Assembly: GCA_013112575.1 (NCBI GenBank)
Contig: JABFGG010000005.1
Span: 251,821-315,820 of the forward strand
Origin: Chloroflexota bacterium
GTDB lineage: Bacteria; Chloroflexota; Anaerolineae; Anaerolineales; UBA11579
Length of the DNA: 64,000 nucleotides
Reading direction: 5' to 3'
The translations under genes and the position numbers were made by a program. Positions 56,101 through 63,885 of this stretch are shown piece by piece (the stretch's first letter is position 1; each line of letters opens with the position of its first letter). The notes below the pieces were generated by a model that made no database searches, had not been told where the DNA came from, and worked only from the letters and a program-made list of their open reading frames with translations.

Positions 56101-56250
56101 CGGAACCACTACAAAAACAGATAATACTGATCCGCCATAAGGCATCAACAGGATTGTTGAAACAAAAAATATTAGGAGCAAAGCGCTTGTCGCGGCGACA
56201 CGAAGGCCTGACGTGTGCTGGTCAATACGTAACCGTAGCAATCGTTTCAT
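53173..56250 (-). CDS. Membrane PAS/GAF/HD-GYP sensor, cyclic-di-GMP phosphodiesterase type
   Basis: This 1025-residue protein has four or so N-terminal membrane helices (about 18-115), a coiled coil (120-160), a PAS domain (about 165-285, VSVAITDLDGAIVYVNPTFEKTTGY), three GAF-like domains (about 300-460, 475-640, 650-830) and an HD-GYP domain (about 840-1010). The catalytic motifs are complete: HALELRDMETEGHSRRV, HDIGKIGIPDEIL (about 883), HHHEKWDGSGYPHGL and DVWDALTSDRPYR. HD-GYP enzymes hydrolyse cyclic-di-GMP to GMP or pGpG. Multiple sensor domains imply several inputs. It is monocistronic. Confidence 0.92.
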   Translation of the reverse strand: MKRLLRLRIDQHTSGLRVAATSALLLIFFVSTILLMPYGGSVLSVFVVVPAVIVGWFFGWQAGGLSGPAMIVAFWLLYVQLDHDPGPIAFYFAGGVLTSSLGMLVGWLSDLVLDRDQAQNALADLNEQLEVQVASRTAALLQTNDQLRTEIAEREGVQQDISRLAAVVDQAKVSVAITDLDGAIVYVNPTFEKTTGYTADEVLGENPRILKSGEQEPEVYEDMWRTLMAGHNWRGRLINQRKNGELYHKDTSIFPVKDVDGTVINYADVSTDVTDRVRDQAVLQHTANRLAALREIYQAILEAHSPEEIAQAALQHIRNLLNCVRASVVEFDFVLEEANLLAVLEGETKAFLTGERVPLAIYGVSQELEHGSIHFVEDTHKVKDSSKLDQELEKQGVRSYVSIPMIEQGVLIGALNLASNTANAYSPADIEVAREVANSLAVAIQSTRLWEETKQQAHYLRGLYETSLMTSSVLETKELLPKVCAQVKDLMHPDAFLVGQYCDNSDQMEMVYSMEQGKPIPELQNLRIEMEDAGLMGWMIRTGQSLLIRDFGKETTPVEAVSGGVDVCSWLGVPLIVGDKVIGAMSVQGIMPNAFTEAHLQLLESLAAQVAIGMENARLFEEANAHAQELARTNSFITALSHLAARIRTSPDPVGILKTLGHELKELGITFGMFLHDPGEKSFELQFLSVDNNVLKLAENLAGLTMKGFRIRQGLLPIYDDLLRYRRAQFSSDRMTELSTMLPNVPKALSERILQMVGVTAEARAIDAPLLVNDRMLGVITMWGEDLREEDITPVSLFANQLAVALENAKLLTDLRDSNLNLTLAYDTTLEGWAHALELRDMETEGHSRRVTELTMRLAAIAGISDEDLIHVRRGALLHDIGKIGIPDEILQKKGSLSEEEWDIMRQHPLYAVELLSDISYLHPSMEIPTHHHEKWDGSGYPHGLQGEQIPLAARVFAIVDVWDALTSDRPYRKAWSREKALDYIVEQSGQHFDPEIVDMFMQLMGEGARLSKAVKQIDKVIIEN

Positions 56251-56540
56251 TCATTCCCTGCCAGTCAACCAATATTCTTGGTTGCATATTCTGTGCGAGA
56301 AACTTTTATGGACTAAAGACGTCCAAATATGTAATTATTGTAGTGAGTCAATCAAAAAAATCGGTTTACAGCTTGGTAAGCCTGCGAAACTGAGAGGCGC
56401 AAGCTCATCGCGTAGCGGATTGGCTATTCCACTCTCATTGCATTAGAATAGCTTCACCCCGCGCAACTTTTTATAGTAACTAAACGTAAAAGAACATAGA
56501 AAACTCTAAGGCTTTTTAAGCTCTTCAATAGACGGCAAAC

Positions 56541-57851
56541 ATGACAGCTTCTACACAACAAGAGACAACCAGCGGTCTTTTCGCATTTCTAGCTCCCTTC
56601 AAAACTCGTAACTTCCGCCTACTCTGGATTGGGGAGGCTATCTCCCTAACTGGCGACCAGTTTTACTTTATCGCTCTGCCCTGGTTAGTTTTACAACTGA
56701 CCCACAGCGCTCTTGCCGTAGGCACTGTCCTGGCGGTATCGGGCGTACCCCGCGCTGTGTTTATGCTTGTAGGTGGTGCCCTTACAGATCGCTTTTCCCC
56801 GCGCAAGCTGATGTTCTATTCCAACATTATTCGCATGGGCCTGGTCACCTTGCTGGCCATTCTATTATTCGCCAACCAGATCAATCTCTTTTGGGTCTAC
56901 GTCTTCGCCTTTTTCTTTGGCGTGGCCGATGCCTTTTTCTACCCTGCCCAGAACGCCATCGTCCCCCAACTGGTGGAAGACGAGTACCTTGAACAAGCCA
57001 ATGCCATTGTTTCAGTAACCTCCTATCTGACTATCTTCGCAGCCCCTGTGTTTGCCGGTTTATTGATCGCAAATTTCAGCACCGAAGTGGTGGCTGCAGA
57101 AAACGGCGTTGAAGAGATACCTCAACTCACAGGCCTCGCCTGGGCATTTTTGATTGACGGCCTTACGTTTATCGCCTCTGCCATGACTCTCTGGCGGATA
57201 AAGACGATGAATCCACCCGAGCAGGCAGAAGAGGGCTTGTGGTCTTCAATACGTGGCGTTCTCGTCCAGGTTTGGAAAGACCCCATCCTGCGTATCTTTT
57301 ATTCACTAGTTGGTGGTGTTGCCTTTCTTGTCCTGGGCCCCATTCAGGTGGGCATTCCCGTACTTTCAGACTCGCGCTTTGTAGGAGGAGCAGTGGCCTT
57401 TGGCACTGTTCTTTCGGCTTATGGGGGTGGCGCACTATTAGGCTCTATCCTTGGCGGTATCCTGTCTGCCCCACGCCCCCGTTGGTTAGGCTATGTTCTG
57501 CTTGCAGTGACTTCGCTTCTGGGATTTTCTCTCATCTCCCTGGCTTTTATCCAGACCGCTTTAATTGCTGCCGTTGTCATGGCCATCATTGGTACTTGCT
57601 TTGGATACATTACTGTCCTGGGCATCACATGGCTGCAACGTCGCACTCCACAAGAAGAGTTGGGACGCATGATGAGTCTCCTGGTGCTGGCTTCTGTGGG
57701 TTTATTCCCCATCTCGCTAGCTTTGGCGGGTTTCTTCATTGAACTAAGCACAGAAGGACTTTTTGTTGGCGCCGGGGCCATGATACTCATCATCACCCTG
57801 GCTTCAGTGTTCCACCCTGCTGTCCCCCGCATGGGTATCATCAAAGATTAG
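56541..57851 (+). CDS. MFS transporter (EntS/MFS_3-like)
   Basis: This 436-residue protein has 12 helices. The N-terminal half has FKTRNFRLLWIGEAISLTGDQFYFIALPWLVLQLTHS and the A-motif-like loop GGALTDRFSPRKLMFYSNIIRM. VADAFFYPAQNAIVPQLVEDEYLEQANAI is the mark of the MFS_3/enterobactin-exporter-like group. The substrate is unknown; export of a siderophore, lipid or macrolide is usual in this group. The 290-base gap before it contains no gene but has some RNA-like structure (see findings). Confidence 0.9.
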   Translation: MTASTQQETTSGLFAFLAPFKTRNFRLLWIGEAISLTGDQFYFIALPWLVLQLTHSALAVGTVLAVSGVPRAVFMLVGGALTDRFSPRKLMFYSNIIRMGLVTLLAILLFANQINLFWVYVFAFFFGVADAFFYPAQNAIVPQLVEDEYLEQANAIVSVTSYLTIFAAPVFAGLLIANFSTEVVAAENGVEEIPQLTGLAWAFLIDGLTFIASAMTLWRIKTMNPPEQAEEGLWSSIRGVLVQVWKDPILRIFYSLVGGVAFLVLGPIQVGIPVLSDSRFVGGAVAFGTVLSAYGGGALLGSILGGILSAPRPRWLGYVLLAVTSLLGFSLISLAFIQTALIAAVVMAIIGTCFGYITVLGITWLQRRTPQEELGRMMSLLVLASVGLFPISLALAGFFIELSTEGLFVGAGAMILIITLASVFHPAVPRMGIIKD

Positions 57852-57872
57852 CACGCTGATAGCTAGTGTTCC

Positions 57873-58008
57873 ATCAATACGGATTCGACGAGTTGCAATA
57901 ATGATTAGACGGAACACTTTAAACTTTGTCAAAGGCAAGTATAGGATACAAGAATAAAGGCCTTCTCTTACAGCTTTGTGCCGAATAGGTTTTCAGCTTT
58001 GACAAAGT
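57873..58008. other. Intergenic inverted repeats between convergent genes
   Basis: AGTGTTCC (57873-57880) is repeated in reverse as GGAACACT (57911-57918). ACTTTGTCAAAG (57923-57934) is repeated in reverse as CTTTGACAAAGT (57997-58008), each half being itself nearly symmetric. No gene is seen; it may act in termination or be a relic of a small element. Confidence 0.55.
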
Positions 58009-58009
58009 A

Positions 58010-59206
58010 CTAACAGCTTTTCTGACCGTTAGCAAGACGTCGGTAAATTTGTTCATACCCGTCCATGGCCGCTTCCATGCTATGGACCTGGGCACGTTCA
58101 CGACTTTCTTCCCCCATCTGCGACCAGGCTTCAGGTTTTGCCAACACTTCTGAGATTGCCCGCGCCACATCGTTCACATCCTGCCCATCAAACAAATCGC
58201 CATTGCCGCCCTCTGTCACTAACTCCGGTAAGGCCCCTCTCCGGGCCGCTAACACAGGTAAACAGCTCGCCATGGCTTGCACCGTAGAAATACTTAACAA
58301 CTCAACTTCACTGGGCATGATGAACAGGTCCGCCAAATGATACAGCTCTGGCAGGTCTTCAATAGGCACATACCCCAGGAAGCGCACTTCATTGTCTAAC
58401 TCAAGATTTTTGGCAAGCTGCTGCATATCCTCTAGAGCATTTCCCTTGCCTGCCACAAGCAATTGGAAGCTTTCGTTTACAACTCCGTCAGCTTTTACCT
58501 TTTGAATAGCTTCGATCAGCACACCCAGGTTTTTGTCTCGGTCTACCCGCCCAAGGAAGAGCAACAAACGCGCTCCTGTATCCACATCATATTTCTGTTG
58601 CCATAGCTTTTTGTTGAAACCATCCAGGACACTAAAGTGTTCAACATCAATACCACAGGAGACCTTGCAAATATGGCCGCGCACACCATGTTCACGCAAC
58701 ATCCTGACCGCATAATCGGATTGCGCCGTAGCATACTTGACACGCCGGTAGGCCAGCCATGCCCACAACCACAAGACGGGTTCGCTGATAAAACCCAGCC
58801 GATCTAACCACTTCACCTGTGCTGTGTAGTTTTTGGGTACAAAATGGCTGGTGAACACAGCCGGAATATTATTCTTTTCCGCTAAGGATAAACAGGCCAG
58901 GCCGATAGGTGAATGGTCCTGGATATGCACAACCTCTGGCTTTATTTCCTCGAATAACTCCCGCAAAAACGCTTTAGGAAAAAGGGAAACGTAGGCTTCG
59001 GCATACAAACGCTCCAGCGAAATCGCTGGAGCGCGGTATATCTCAACTCGGTTATGTGTACTATTGCCTGGTTGTTTCGGGTCGTATTGCGTGGCAACAA
59101 ATACCTGGTGCCCGCGACGCGCCATGCCTTCTGCCAGATTTGCCGTGAAGATCGCCTGACCGTTGATAGCCGGATAATAGGTTGTACCTGCGATCAGGAT
59201 GCGCAT
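58010..59206 (-). CDS. Family 4 glycosyltransferase
   Basis: This 398-residue GT-B fold protein starts at ATG 59206 (MRILIAGTTYYPAINGQAIFTANLAEGM). TTG codons at 59230 and 59218 next to GAGGAGAGG are alternative starts. The C-terminal nucleotide-sugar domain has LLLFLGRVDRDKNLGVLIEAI (about 228) and VRFLGYVPIEDLPELYHLADLFIMPSEVELLSISTVQAMASCLPVLAAR (about 290-340). The EX7E motif of GT4 enzymes here reads E..Q, since the second Glu is Gln (STVQAMA). That position binds the sugar donor, so activity or specificity may be altered. It may glycosylate a lipid or surface polymer; the donor is unknown. Confidence 0.85.
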   Translation of the reverse strand: MRILIAGTTYYPAINGQAIFTANLAEGMARRGHQVFVATQYDPKQPGNSTHNRVEIYRAPAISLERLYAEAYVSLFPKAFLRELFEEIKPEVVHIQDHSPIGLACLSLAEKNNIPAVFTSHFVPKNYTAQVKWLDRLGFISEPVLWLWAWLAYRRVKYATAQSDYAVRMLREHGVRGHICKVSCGIDVEHFSVLDGFNKKLWQQKYDVDTGARLLLFLGRVDRDKNLGVLIEAIQKVKADGVVNESFQLLVAGKGNALEDMQQLAKNLELDNEVRFLGYVPIEDLPELYHLADLFIMPSEVELLSISTVQAMASCLPVLAARRGALPELVTEGGNGDLFDGQDVNDVARAISEVLAKPEAWSQMGEESRERAQVHSMEAAMDGYEQIYRRLANGQKSC

Positions 59207-59279
59207 GGATGATGGCAAGCCTCTCCTCAAAAGTATCGGGCGGCATTATATCATCCAACTTTGTAATATTTGTGGACTA

Positions 59280-60146
59280 CTAAGCCGTCGCCCACACCCG
59301 TACGCGCCCATCCGCCGCTGAGTTGGCCAGCCACTTGCCATCGGGTGAGAAATCCAGGGCGTACACGCCCTTGGGCTTCAATTCGATCTCTTCCTCGATA
59401 GCTCCCTTTTCAACAGCCACGAGGATAATTCGGTGCGAGTCGCTGATCGCAATCGTCTTGTTATCCGGTGAGATGGCTAAGCTCAACAAGCCGCCACGGA
59501 AATCGAGGGGGATGGCCATGACTTCTTCCCAGTCCTCCGCAAACCACACCCGCAAAGTGCCTTCATAACCTGTGGAGGCAAAGAAATTGCCACCTTTAGC
59601 GAATTTCATACTCATCACTACTTTCTTATGGCCTTCCAGCCGCCCCAAATGTTCACCATCTGGCACAGACCACATCGAAATGTGATCCGACAGCCCACTG
59701 GTAAAGAGTGTTTTCGAATCAGGTGAGAACATGACCCCGCGGTTTTTGTCATGGTCATCCACCTTGAACAATTCTTCACCGCTGGCATAGTCCCATACCT
59801 TGATCTTATGCCTTATCACCGAGGCAATGTACTTGCCATCCGACGATACCTGAGCGCCGGATGCCGACCTTGGCCGCGACTCTTTCAACTTGCCGCCCGG
59901 GAAGGACCACAAATTCAAACTCTCATCTGTTGAGCCTGTCACCAGCGTTTTGCCATCCGGCGAAAACGATAATGAATTGACACTTTTCTCGTGTCCCTCG
60001 AAGGTTTTCTTGTGCTTCCAATCTCCCACGGACCATAGCTTGACCACGTTATCCATCCCCGCAGATACTAAAGTCTTGCTGTCTTCCGTGAATTCCACAT
60101 CATTGCAGTGGGAATCGTGGGCTTCAATTACAACTGGTTCATCCAT
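59280..60146 (-). CDS. Cytoplasmic seven-bladed WD40 protein
   Basis: This 288-residue protein has no signal peptide. Seven WD-like repeats of about 40 residues fill it: blade ends include VVKLWSV, SLNLWSF, KIKVWDY, HISMWSV, TLRVWFA, RIILVAV (degenerate) and RVRVWAT. FSPDGK/FSPDSK turns recur. Seven blades give a closed propeller with nothing else attached, so it is probably a binding scaffold. The partner is unknown. Confidence 0.88.
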   Translation of the reverse strand: MDEPVVIEAHDSHCNDVEFTEDSKTLVSAGMDNVVKLWSVGDWKHKKTFEGHEKSVNSLSFSPDGKTLVTGSTDESLNLWSFPGGKLKESRPRSASGAQVSSDGKYIASVIRHKIKVWDYASGEELFKVDDHDKNRGVMFSPDSKTLFTSGLSDHISMWSVPDGEHLGRLEGHKKVVMSMKFAKGGNFFASTGYEGTLRVWFAEDWEEVMAIPLDFRGGLLSLAISPDNKTIAISDSHRIILVAVEKGAIEEEIELKPKGVYALDFSPDGKWLANSAADGRVRVWATA

Positions 60147-60213
60147 TTCATCTTCCTTTTCTCATCTTATTTGTAGGGGCTAAGCTGCTTGGCCCTCATT
60201 TTTTCCAACGCGT

Positions 60214-60233
60214 GGAGTTTGCGAGCAAACTCC
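60214..60233. repeat. Palindrome related to the 48.4 kb cluster
   Basis: The perfect 9-bp stem GGAGTTTGC-GA-GCAAACTCC is followed by TAAACTAAGC, close to the CTTAAGCTAAACAGC that follows the unit at 48441. Flanking AAGCTGCTT words at 60182 and 60247 add symmetry. It lies in the 116-base gap after the WD40 gene's start. Confidence 0.65.
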
Positions 60234-60262
60234 TAAACTAAGCGGTAAAGCTGCTTAATTAG

Positions 60263-60661
60263 CTAGGTCTGGCGCGCTCTCAACCAGCCTCCCAACATCA
60301 CTCCGGCCACTCCCACAGCGGGTAAAACAACCAGATACCAGGTGGGAGGAGGGAGCAAGTCAGGTCCGGCGCTTCCACCGCTAAAGGCATAGAACGCGCC
60401 AAGCAGCAAGATCACAGCAGCTAGAGCTGCGGCATGCGTCAGTTCAGTGCGCTGAGCCAGTCGTGCCGCTATGTACCCACCCACTGCCGCGAATATAAGG
60501 CCGTAAGCCAGATTAAAGATAATCCAGCCGGTAGCGGGCAAACTGCCATCCGGGCCTGCAACAGATTGGGGCAACACCGCCCCGAACAAAGGCACGGCAA
60601 TAATATTCAAGATAGTGATCACCACAAACCCCACAATAACAGCCAGGATACTCCTCAACAT
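60263..60661 (-). CDS. Small four-helix membrane protein
   Basis: This 132-residue protein has four hydrophobic helices (about 4-26, 44-68, 76-95, 107-127). The second contains IIFNLAYGLIFAAVGGYIAARLA and the last a short VLPAVGVAGVMLGGWLRAR. It resembles small uncharacterised bacterial membrane proteins found next to HTH regulators; I cannot name a family. It lies downstream of the SRPBCC/VOC gene on the same strand across a 147-base gap with inverted repeats, so it may be separately transcribed. Confidence 0.65.
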   Translation of the reverse strand: MLRSILAVIVGFVVITILNIIAVPLFGAVLPQSVAGPDGSLPATGWIIFNLAYGLIFAAVGGYIAARLAQRTELTHAAALAAVILLLGAFYAFSGGSAGPDLLPPPTWYLVVLPAVGVAGVMLGGWLRARQT

Positions 60662-60702
60662 AACACTCTCCTTAAGTTGGTTTTATTAATTTGGTTTGTA
60701 TG

Positions 60703-60805
60703 TAATTGGCCGAAAGAATTGTGTGTGTTTAGCTCCTCGATCGGCCAATTACTGAAGTGGACGGTGGAATGTTTTTTTATAGAGAGGGCACAACACATCC
60801 ACCGT
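60703..60805. other. Two inverted repeats in the gap before the membrane-protein gene
   Basis: TAATTGGCCGA (60703-60713) pairs with TCGGCCAATTA (60741-60751), a perfect 11-bp repeat. ACGGTGGA (60761-60768) pairs with TCCACCGT (60798-60805), four bases past the end of the SRPBCC/VOC gene. The latter may end transcription but has no T-run at its foot. Confidence 0.5.
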
Positions 60806-60808
60806 TCA

Positions 60809-62446
60809 CTAAACTTCACCTTCATACAAAAAGAACTTCAAGTCTCCCGGCCCACTCATCTGGGCGTTTGCGATTTGTGGGCCTCGCCGCGGCTCCATCG
60901 GGATTAACTCCATGCCGCGCTTTTGCAAATTGGCAATACGCATGTCGCTATCTGTGGAAAAATAGGTCATATGTGGCTGGTTAAAGCGCGATCTGGGGTT
61001 GTTCTGGTGTAAGCCCACCACCACCTGTCCATCTGTCACAATGCTCCAGGGATAAGGCTCAATGCTATCCAGGGTGCTCTGAAAACCCAGCTGTTCCCAA
61101 AAGGCCCTAGACATTTTTACATCGGGAATGTTCAGGGACAGAGAACCAAATTTGCCCAGTTGCGAATGGGGTTGGCGCGTGAAGATGTCACCGGGCGGCA
61201 TGGGATAAGGGTTTTCGTCAGGGAAGCACAACACCATCACGTCCCCAGGAGCGGCTGTTTGCATGTAGCCGTCACCCTGCACGAAGAAATCCGGCAAAGC
61301 CTTAAGGTCACAGCCGTAATAATGCAATGAGATCTTTGGCCCAGCCCCTGACGCAAACCTCAGGTTGATACTGCCATCCGTCATTAAATTGGGTGACAGG
61401 TTCTTGAATCCCACACTTGCATAGAATTGGACAGCCTCAGCCACGTTGGACACTGCGCTGACCAGTTCCACATAGCGCCCCATTGGCCGGGCATCATCCA
61501 GCCGCAGCTCAGCCTGTGCCGGAAGGTCTTCTACGATCTGGTCCTGTGCCGCCACCATTGAAGCCGGGTAGTAGGCATAGCTCTCCGGGTCGAGCTGCTT
61601 GATAGCCGGTTGCCACTGCGCTCCATACTCCACCAATGACTTGATCCAGCTCATGAAATTCAACCAACCTGCCTGCATACCCTCTGTCGAATGATCGGCT
61701 GCAAAGCCGCTATGCACCATAGTTAAACGCGTCTTACCCGCCGTCTCTTCCAGTTCCCAGGTCACCATCGTGTCGGGGGTTTCATCGCCTTCCACCCAGT
61801 CATAGGACAATTTGCGATTGTCTTCCATGTCGAGTATCTTGATGGCACCCAGATCGCCCCAACCGAATTTGTAATCACCACCCTCAACGGCTTCCACCTG
61901 GGCGTTGCTGGCAATCCAGCGGTTGAGCTGCTCCGGGCGGATCAGCGCCTCGTACACCGCTTCGGCACCCGCTTCAATCTCCACACTATGTTGAATATCT
62001 CCCGTTCCCATCTCACTGAAATCGCAGCGCACGATTTGCTTACTATCCAGGTAGCGGCGCAGGTTCTCCAGCGACAGGAACCAGAAGTCTTCCAAGTTGG
62101 CGTACTTGGGATCGAGCTTTTTGGGCAGGTCGCTGTGCCGCACGAATAGAACATGTTGTCCGTCACGCGGCACGATGCCTATGTCCACCTTGGTGATGCC
62201 TTCGGGGAATTGCCAGGCATAGCGTATGTGGCGCTTAACGTTTAGGGCAAGCAGGGGGTGCTCGCCTTCGTCCTGTGATGGTGTGCCCGGTGTATAGCGT
62301 CCCCAATAATCGTAACGTTGTTCGCCTAGCCTGATAGCAGCATGTTCGGCGAACCAGGTCTCCAGCGCGACATCCTCGGTCAACGCCGCGTAGATTCTGT
62401 CCCGCGAAGCGTCAAGTGTCACTTGTATATGCAGTGGATTGCTCAC
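60809..62446 (-). CDS. Four-module fusion: two SRPBCC (AHSA1-like) and two VOC domains
   Basis: This 545-residue protein has an SRPBCC/AHSA1-like domain (about 5-140, IQVTLDASRDRIYAALTEDVALETWFAEHA), a second one (about 150-285, HSVEIEAGAEAVYEALIRPEQLNRWI, GWGDLGAIKILDMEDNRKLSYDW) and two VOC/glyoxalase-like halves (about 325-430 and 440-545: YVELVSAVSNVAEAVQFYASVGFKNL and GSLSLNIPDVKMSRAFWEQLGFQST). Two VOC halves usually pair into one site. It overlaps the upstream ArsR-type gene by 4 bases, and AHSA1 proteins commonly follow such regulators. A role in binding and altering a small hydrophobic or toxic molecule is inferred. Confidence 0.85.
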   Translation of the reverse strand: MSNPLHIQVTLDASRDRIYAALTEDVALETWFAEHAAIRLGEQRYDYWGRYTPGTPSQDEGEHPLLALNVKRHIRYAWQFPEGITKVDIGIVPRDGQHVLFVRHSDLPKKLDPKYANLEDFWFLSLENLRRYLDSKQIVRCDFSEMGTGDIQHSVEIEAGAEAVYEALIRPEQLNRWIASNAQVEAVEGGDYKFGWGDLGAIKILDMEDNRKLSYDWVEGDETPDTMVTWELEETAGKTRLTMVHSGFAADHSTEGMQAGWLNFMSWIKSLVEYGAQWQPAIKQLDPESYAYYPASMVAAQDQIVEDLPAQAELRLDDARPMGRYVELVSAVSNVAEAVQFYASVGFKNLSPNLMTDGSINLRFASGAGPKISLHYYGCDLKALPDFFVQGDGYMQTAAPGDVMVLCFPDENPYPMPPGDIFTRQPHSQLGKFGSLSLNIPDVKMSRAFWEQLGFQSTLDSIEPYPWSIVTDGQVVVGLHQNNPRSRFNQPHMTYFSTDSDMRIANLQKRGMELIPMEPRRGPQIANAQMSGPGDLKFFLYEGEV

Positions 62447-63033
62447 TCTGGCTCCTCCGCATGGGGATAGCAGGCCAGCATCAGGCGGAAACTGTCCTCT
62501 TCCGCTAATTCCTTACCATCCGGCAAACCGTACTGCCGCGCCAGGTCCTGAAACGTGCGCTGCACGTCCCGCATAAAAGCCGCCCGACGTGTCCCATCCG
62601 GTAACTGGATGTGAGCCGAGAGCGCCAGGGATGGCGTCTCTTGCCCACTTTCCGAGCGCTGGCCCAGTTGCGCCACGTCATTGTGCAGTTCCTGAGCCAG
62701 AGACAGCAGGTAACGCAAACTCACCTGATCCTGTGTGAGCGCGGTCCCGCCGATTTCGCTGACCAGGTCAGGCGCCAGCCAGTAAGCGCGGGCCACCGCC
62801 TGGTAATAGCCTTCCACCACGCCGCGCACGCGCCGCTCCTCGACCTTCTCCACCATGCCTGCTTTTTGTAGTTGCTTGACATGATAATAGATCTTTTGCG
62901 GGGTTTCGCCCAGAGCTTCGGCCAGTTCCGGGCAGGTGCGCGGCTCGTCCAGACGCCGGAGGATCTCGATGCGCATGGGTTTGAGCGCTGTATTGGCCTG
63001 GTCAACGCTTTCGATGTAGAAGATATCTTGCAT
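62443..63033 (-). CDS. ArsR-type winged-helix regulator
   Basis: This 196-residue protein has an N-terminal winged helix (about 14-75): ALKPMRIEILRRLDEPRTCPELAEALGETPQKIYYHVKQLQKAGMVEKVEERRVRGVVEGYY. The recognition helix is TPQKIYYHVKQL. The remainder is a helical effector or dimer domain. No metal-binding ELCVCDL motif is present, so it is not a metal sensor. It is the first gene of a two-gene operon and probably represses its own promoter. Confidence 0.9.
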   Translation of the reverse strand: MQDIFYIESVDQANTALKPMRIEILRRLDEPRTCPELAEALGETPQKIYYHVKQLQKAGMVEKVEERRVRGVVEGYYQAVARAYWLAPDLVSEIGGTALTQDQVSLRYLLSLAQELHNDVAQLGQRSESGQETPSLALSAHIQLPDGTRRAAFMRDVQRTFQDLARQYGLPDGKELAEEDSFRLMLACYPHAEEPE

Positions 63034-63050
63034 GGGTAATCCGCTCGAAT

Positions 63051-63094
63051 GTACAAATTAATTTTATTATAAAAACAATTTTGTACATTGTCAA
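63051..63094 (-). promoter_or_regulatory. Consensus promoter with inverted-repeat operator for the ArsR/SRPBCC operon
   Basis: The minus strand has TTGACA (63094-63089), a 17-base spacer and TATAAT (63071-63066), a perfect consensus. GTACAAAATT within the spacer (63086-63077) is repeated in reverse as AATTTGTAC downstream of the -10 (63059-63051). This places a dyad around the -10, as expected for self-repression. Confidence 0.8.
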
Positions 63095-63208
63095 GGAAAT
63101 GGACAAGCGCCACATCCAAAATGAGACATTCGCCCCTTGCTATCTATACAACCACCGGAAATACTTGAATTCACTATTCCGCCCCCTACCCTATGTGGAG
63201 GAAACACC

Positions 63209-63868
63209 GTGCGTTACAAACATAATCCGTCGAGCCAATTCATAACTATCCTTAGTGTCCTGATCATCAGTGTCCTGGCTTGTGCCGGGTTTGACAGCAG
63301 AGAAAACAAGTGTGAGGCTCAGGGAGGAGTGTGGAACGCGGTGGAATCCACATGTGATTACTCCCGCCCCATGATCGAGTGTAATGAGCGCGGCGGGAAC
63401 TGGGCCTGGGACGAAAAGGGAAATCGCTGTTTCGAGTGGGAATCCCTTCAGGAAGAAGACCCCGCCTTAGTTGATCCAGAACCGGTATCTGCGCAAGATC
63501 CAATCTGCTCACGATCAGAGCCATTTGAACCCACGGCGTTCGAGCTAGGGCAAAGTACATGGGAAATCAATTGTATCGACGAAGCCTGCAATGGTTTTCT
63601 TCGCTGGTATACCTTTAAGTTCCACGGAGCCCCGACCACTGGAACCGTGGAAGTAGTGGAGAACTCCAAAGCATCAGGATCATATACAGTCAGCGGCACA
63701 AACATCACCATCATTTTGGACTTTGAAAATGATGCTTCCCGCCACGAAGAATACACAGGCACAATCACGGATTGGGCCCATATGACCGGAACAGTTGCTG
63801 TTAACACGGAGAATTGTCAAAGATGCCCCATCATCACACAGTGGGAAGGAGTCTATCCCTGTGACTAG
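63209..63868 (+). CDS. Small Cys-rich lipoprotein
   Basis: This 219-residue protein starts at GTG 63209, with GGAGG seven bases upstream. A longer frame from 63137 has no ribosome site and no signal. The lipobox is VLAC (Cys-25). Three short Cys/Trp blocks follow (KCEAQGGVWNAVESTCDY, ECNERGGNWAWDEKGNRCFEW), resembling EF-like or kringle-poor repeats seen in bacterial lipoproteins, then a beta-rich domain (about 110-219) with CIDEAC and CQRCP. It is probably disulfide-bonded outside the cell. The family is unknown. Confidence 0.75.
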   Translation: MRYKHNPSSQFITILSVLIISVLACAGFDSRENKCEAQGGVWNAVESTCDYSRPMIECNERGGNWAWDEKGNRCFEWESLQEEDPALVDPEPVSAQDPICSRSEPFEPTAFELGQSTWEINCIDEACNGFLRWYTFKFHGAPTTGTVEVVENSKASGSYTVSGTNITIILDFENDASRHEEYTGTITDWAHMTGTVAVNTENCQRCPIITQWEGVYPCD

Positions 63869-63873
63869 ACAGG

Positions 63874-63879
63874 TATAAT
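63874..63879 (+). promoter_or_regulatory. -10 element for the last gene, leaderless spacing
   Basis: TATAAT ends 6 bases before the ATG at 63886. No ribosome site is present. Confidence 0.45.
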
Positions 63880-63885
63880 CGCCCC

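Noticed and set aside
56251..56540. Search for a small gene in the gap between the HD-GYP and MFS genes
   Set aside because: Frames of 77-145 codons exist but lack ribosome sites, and the longer one runs into the HD-GYP gene on the opposite strand.
63137..63208. Extended N-terminus of the Cys-rich lipoprotein
   Set aside because: GGAGG lies seven bases before GTG 63209, and the lipoprotein signal begins there.
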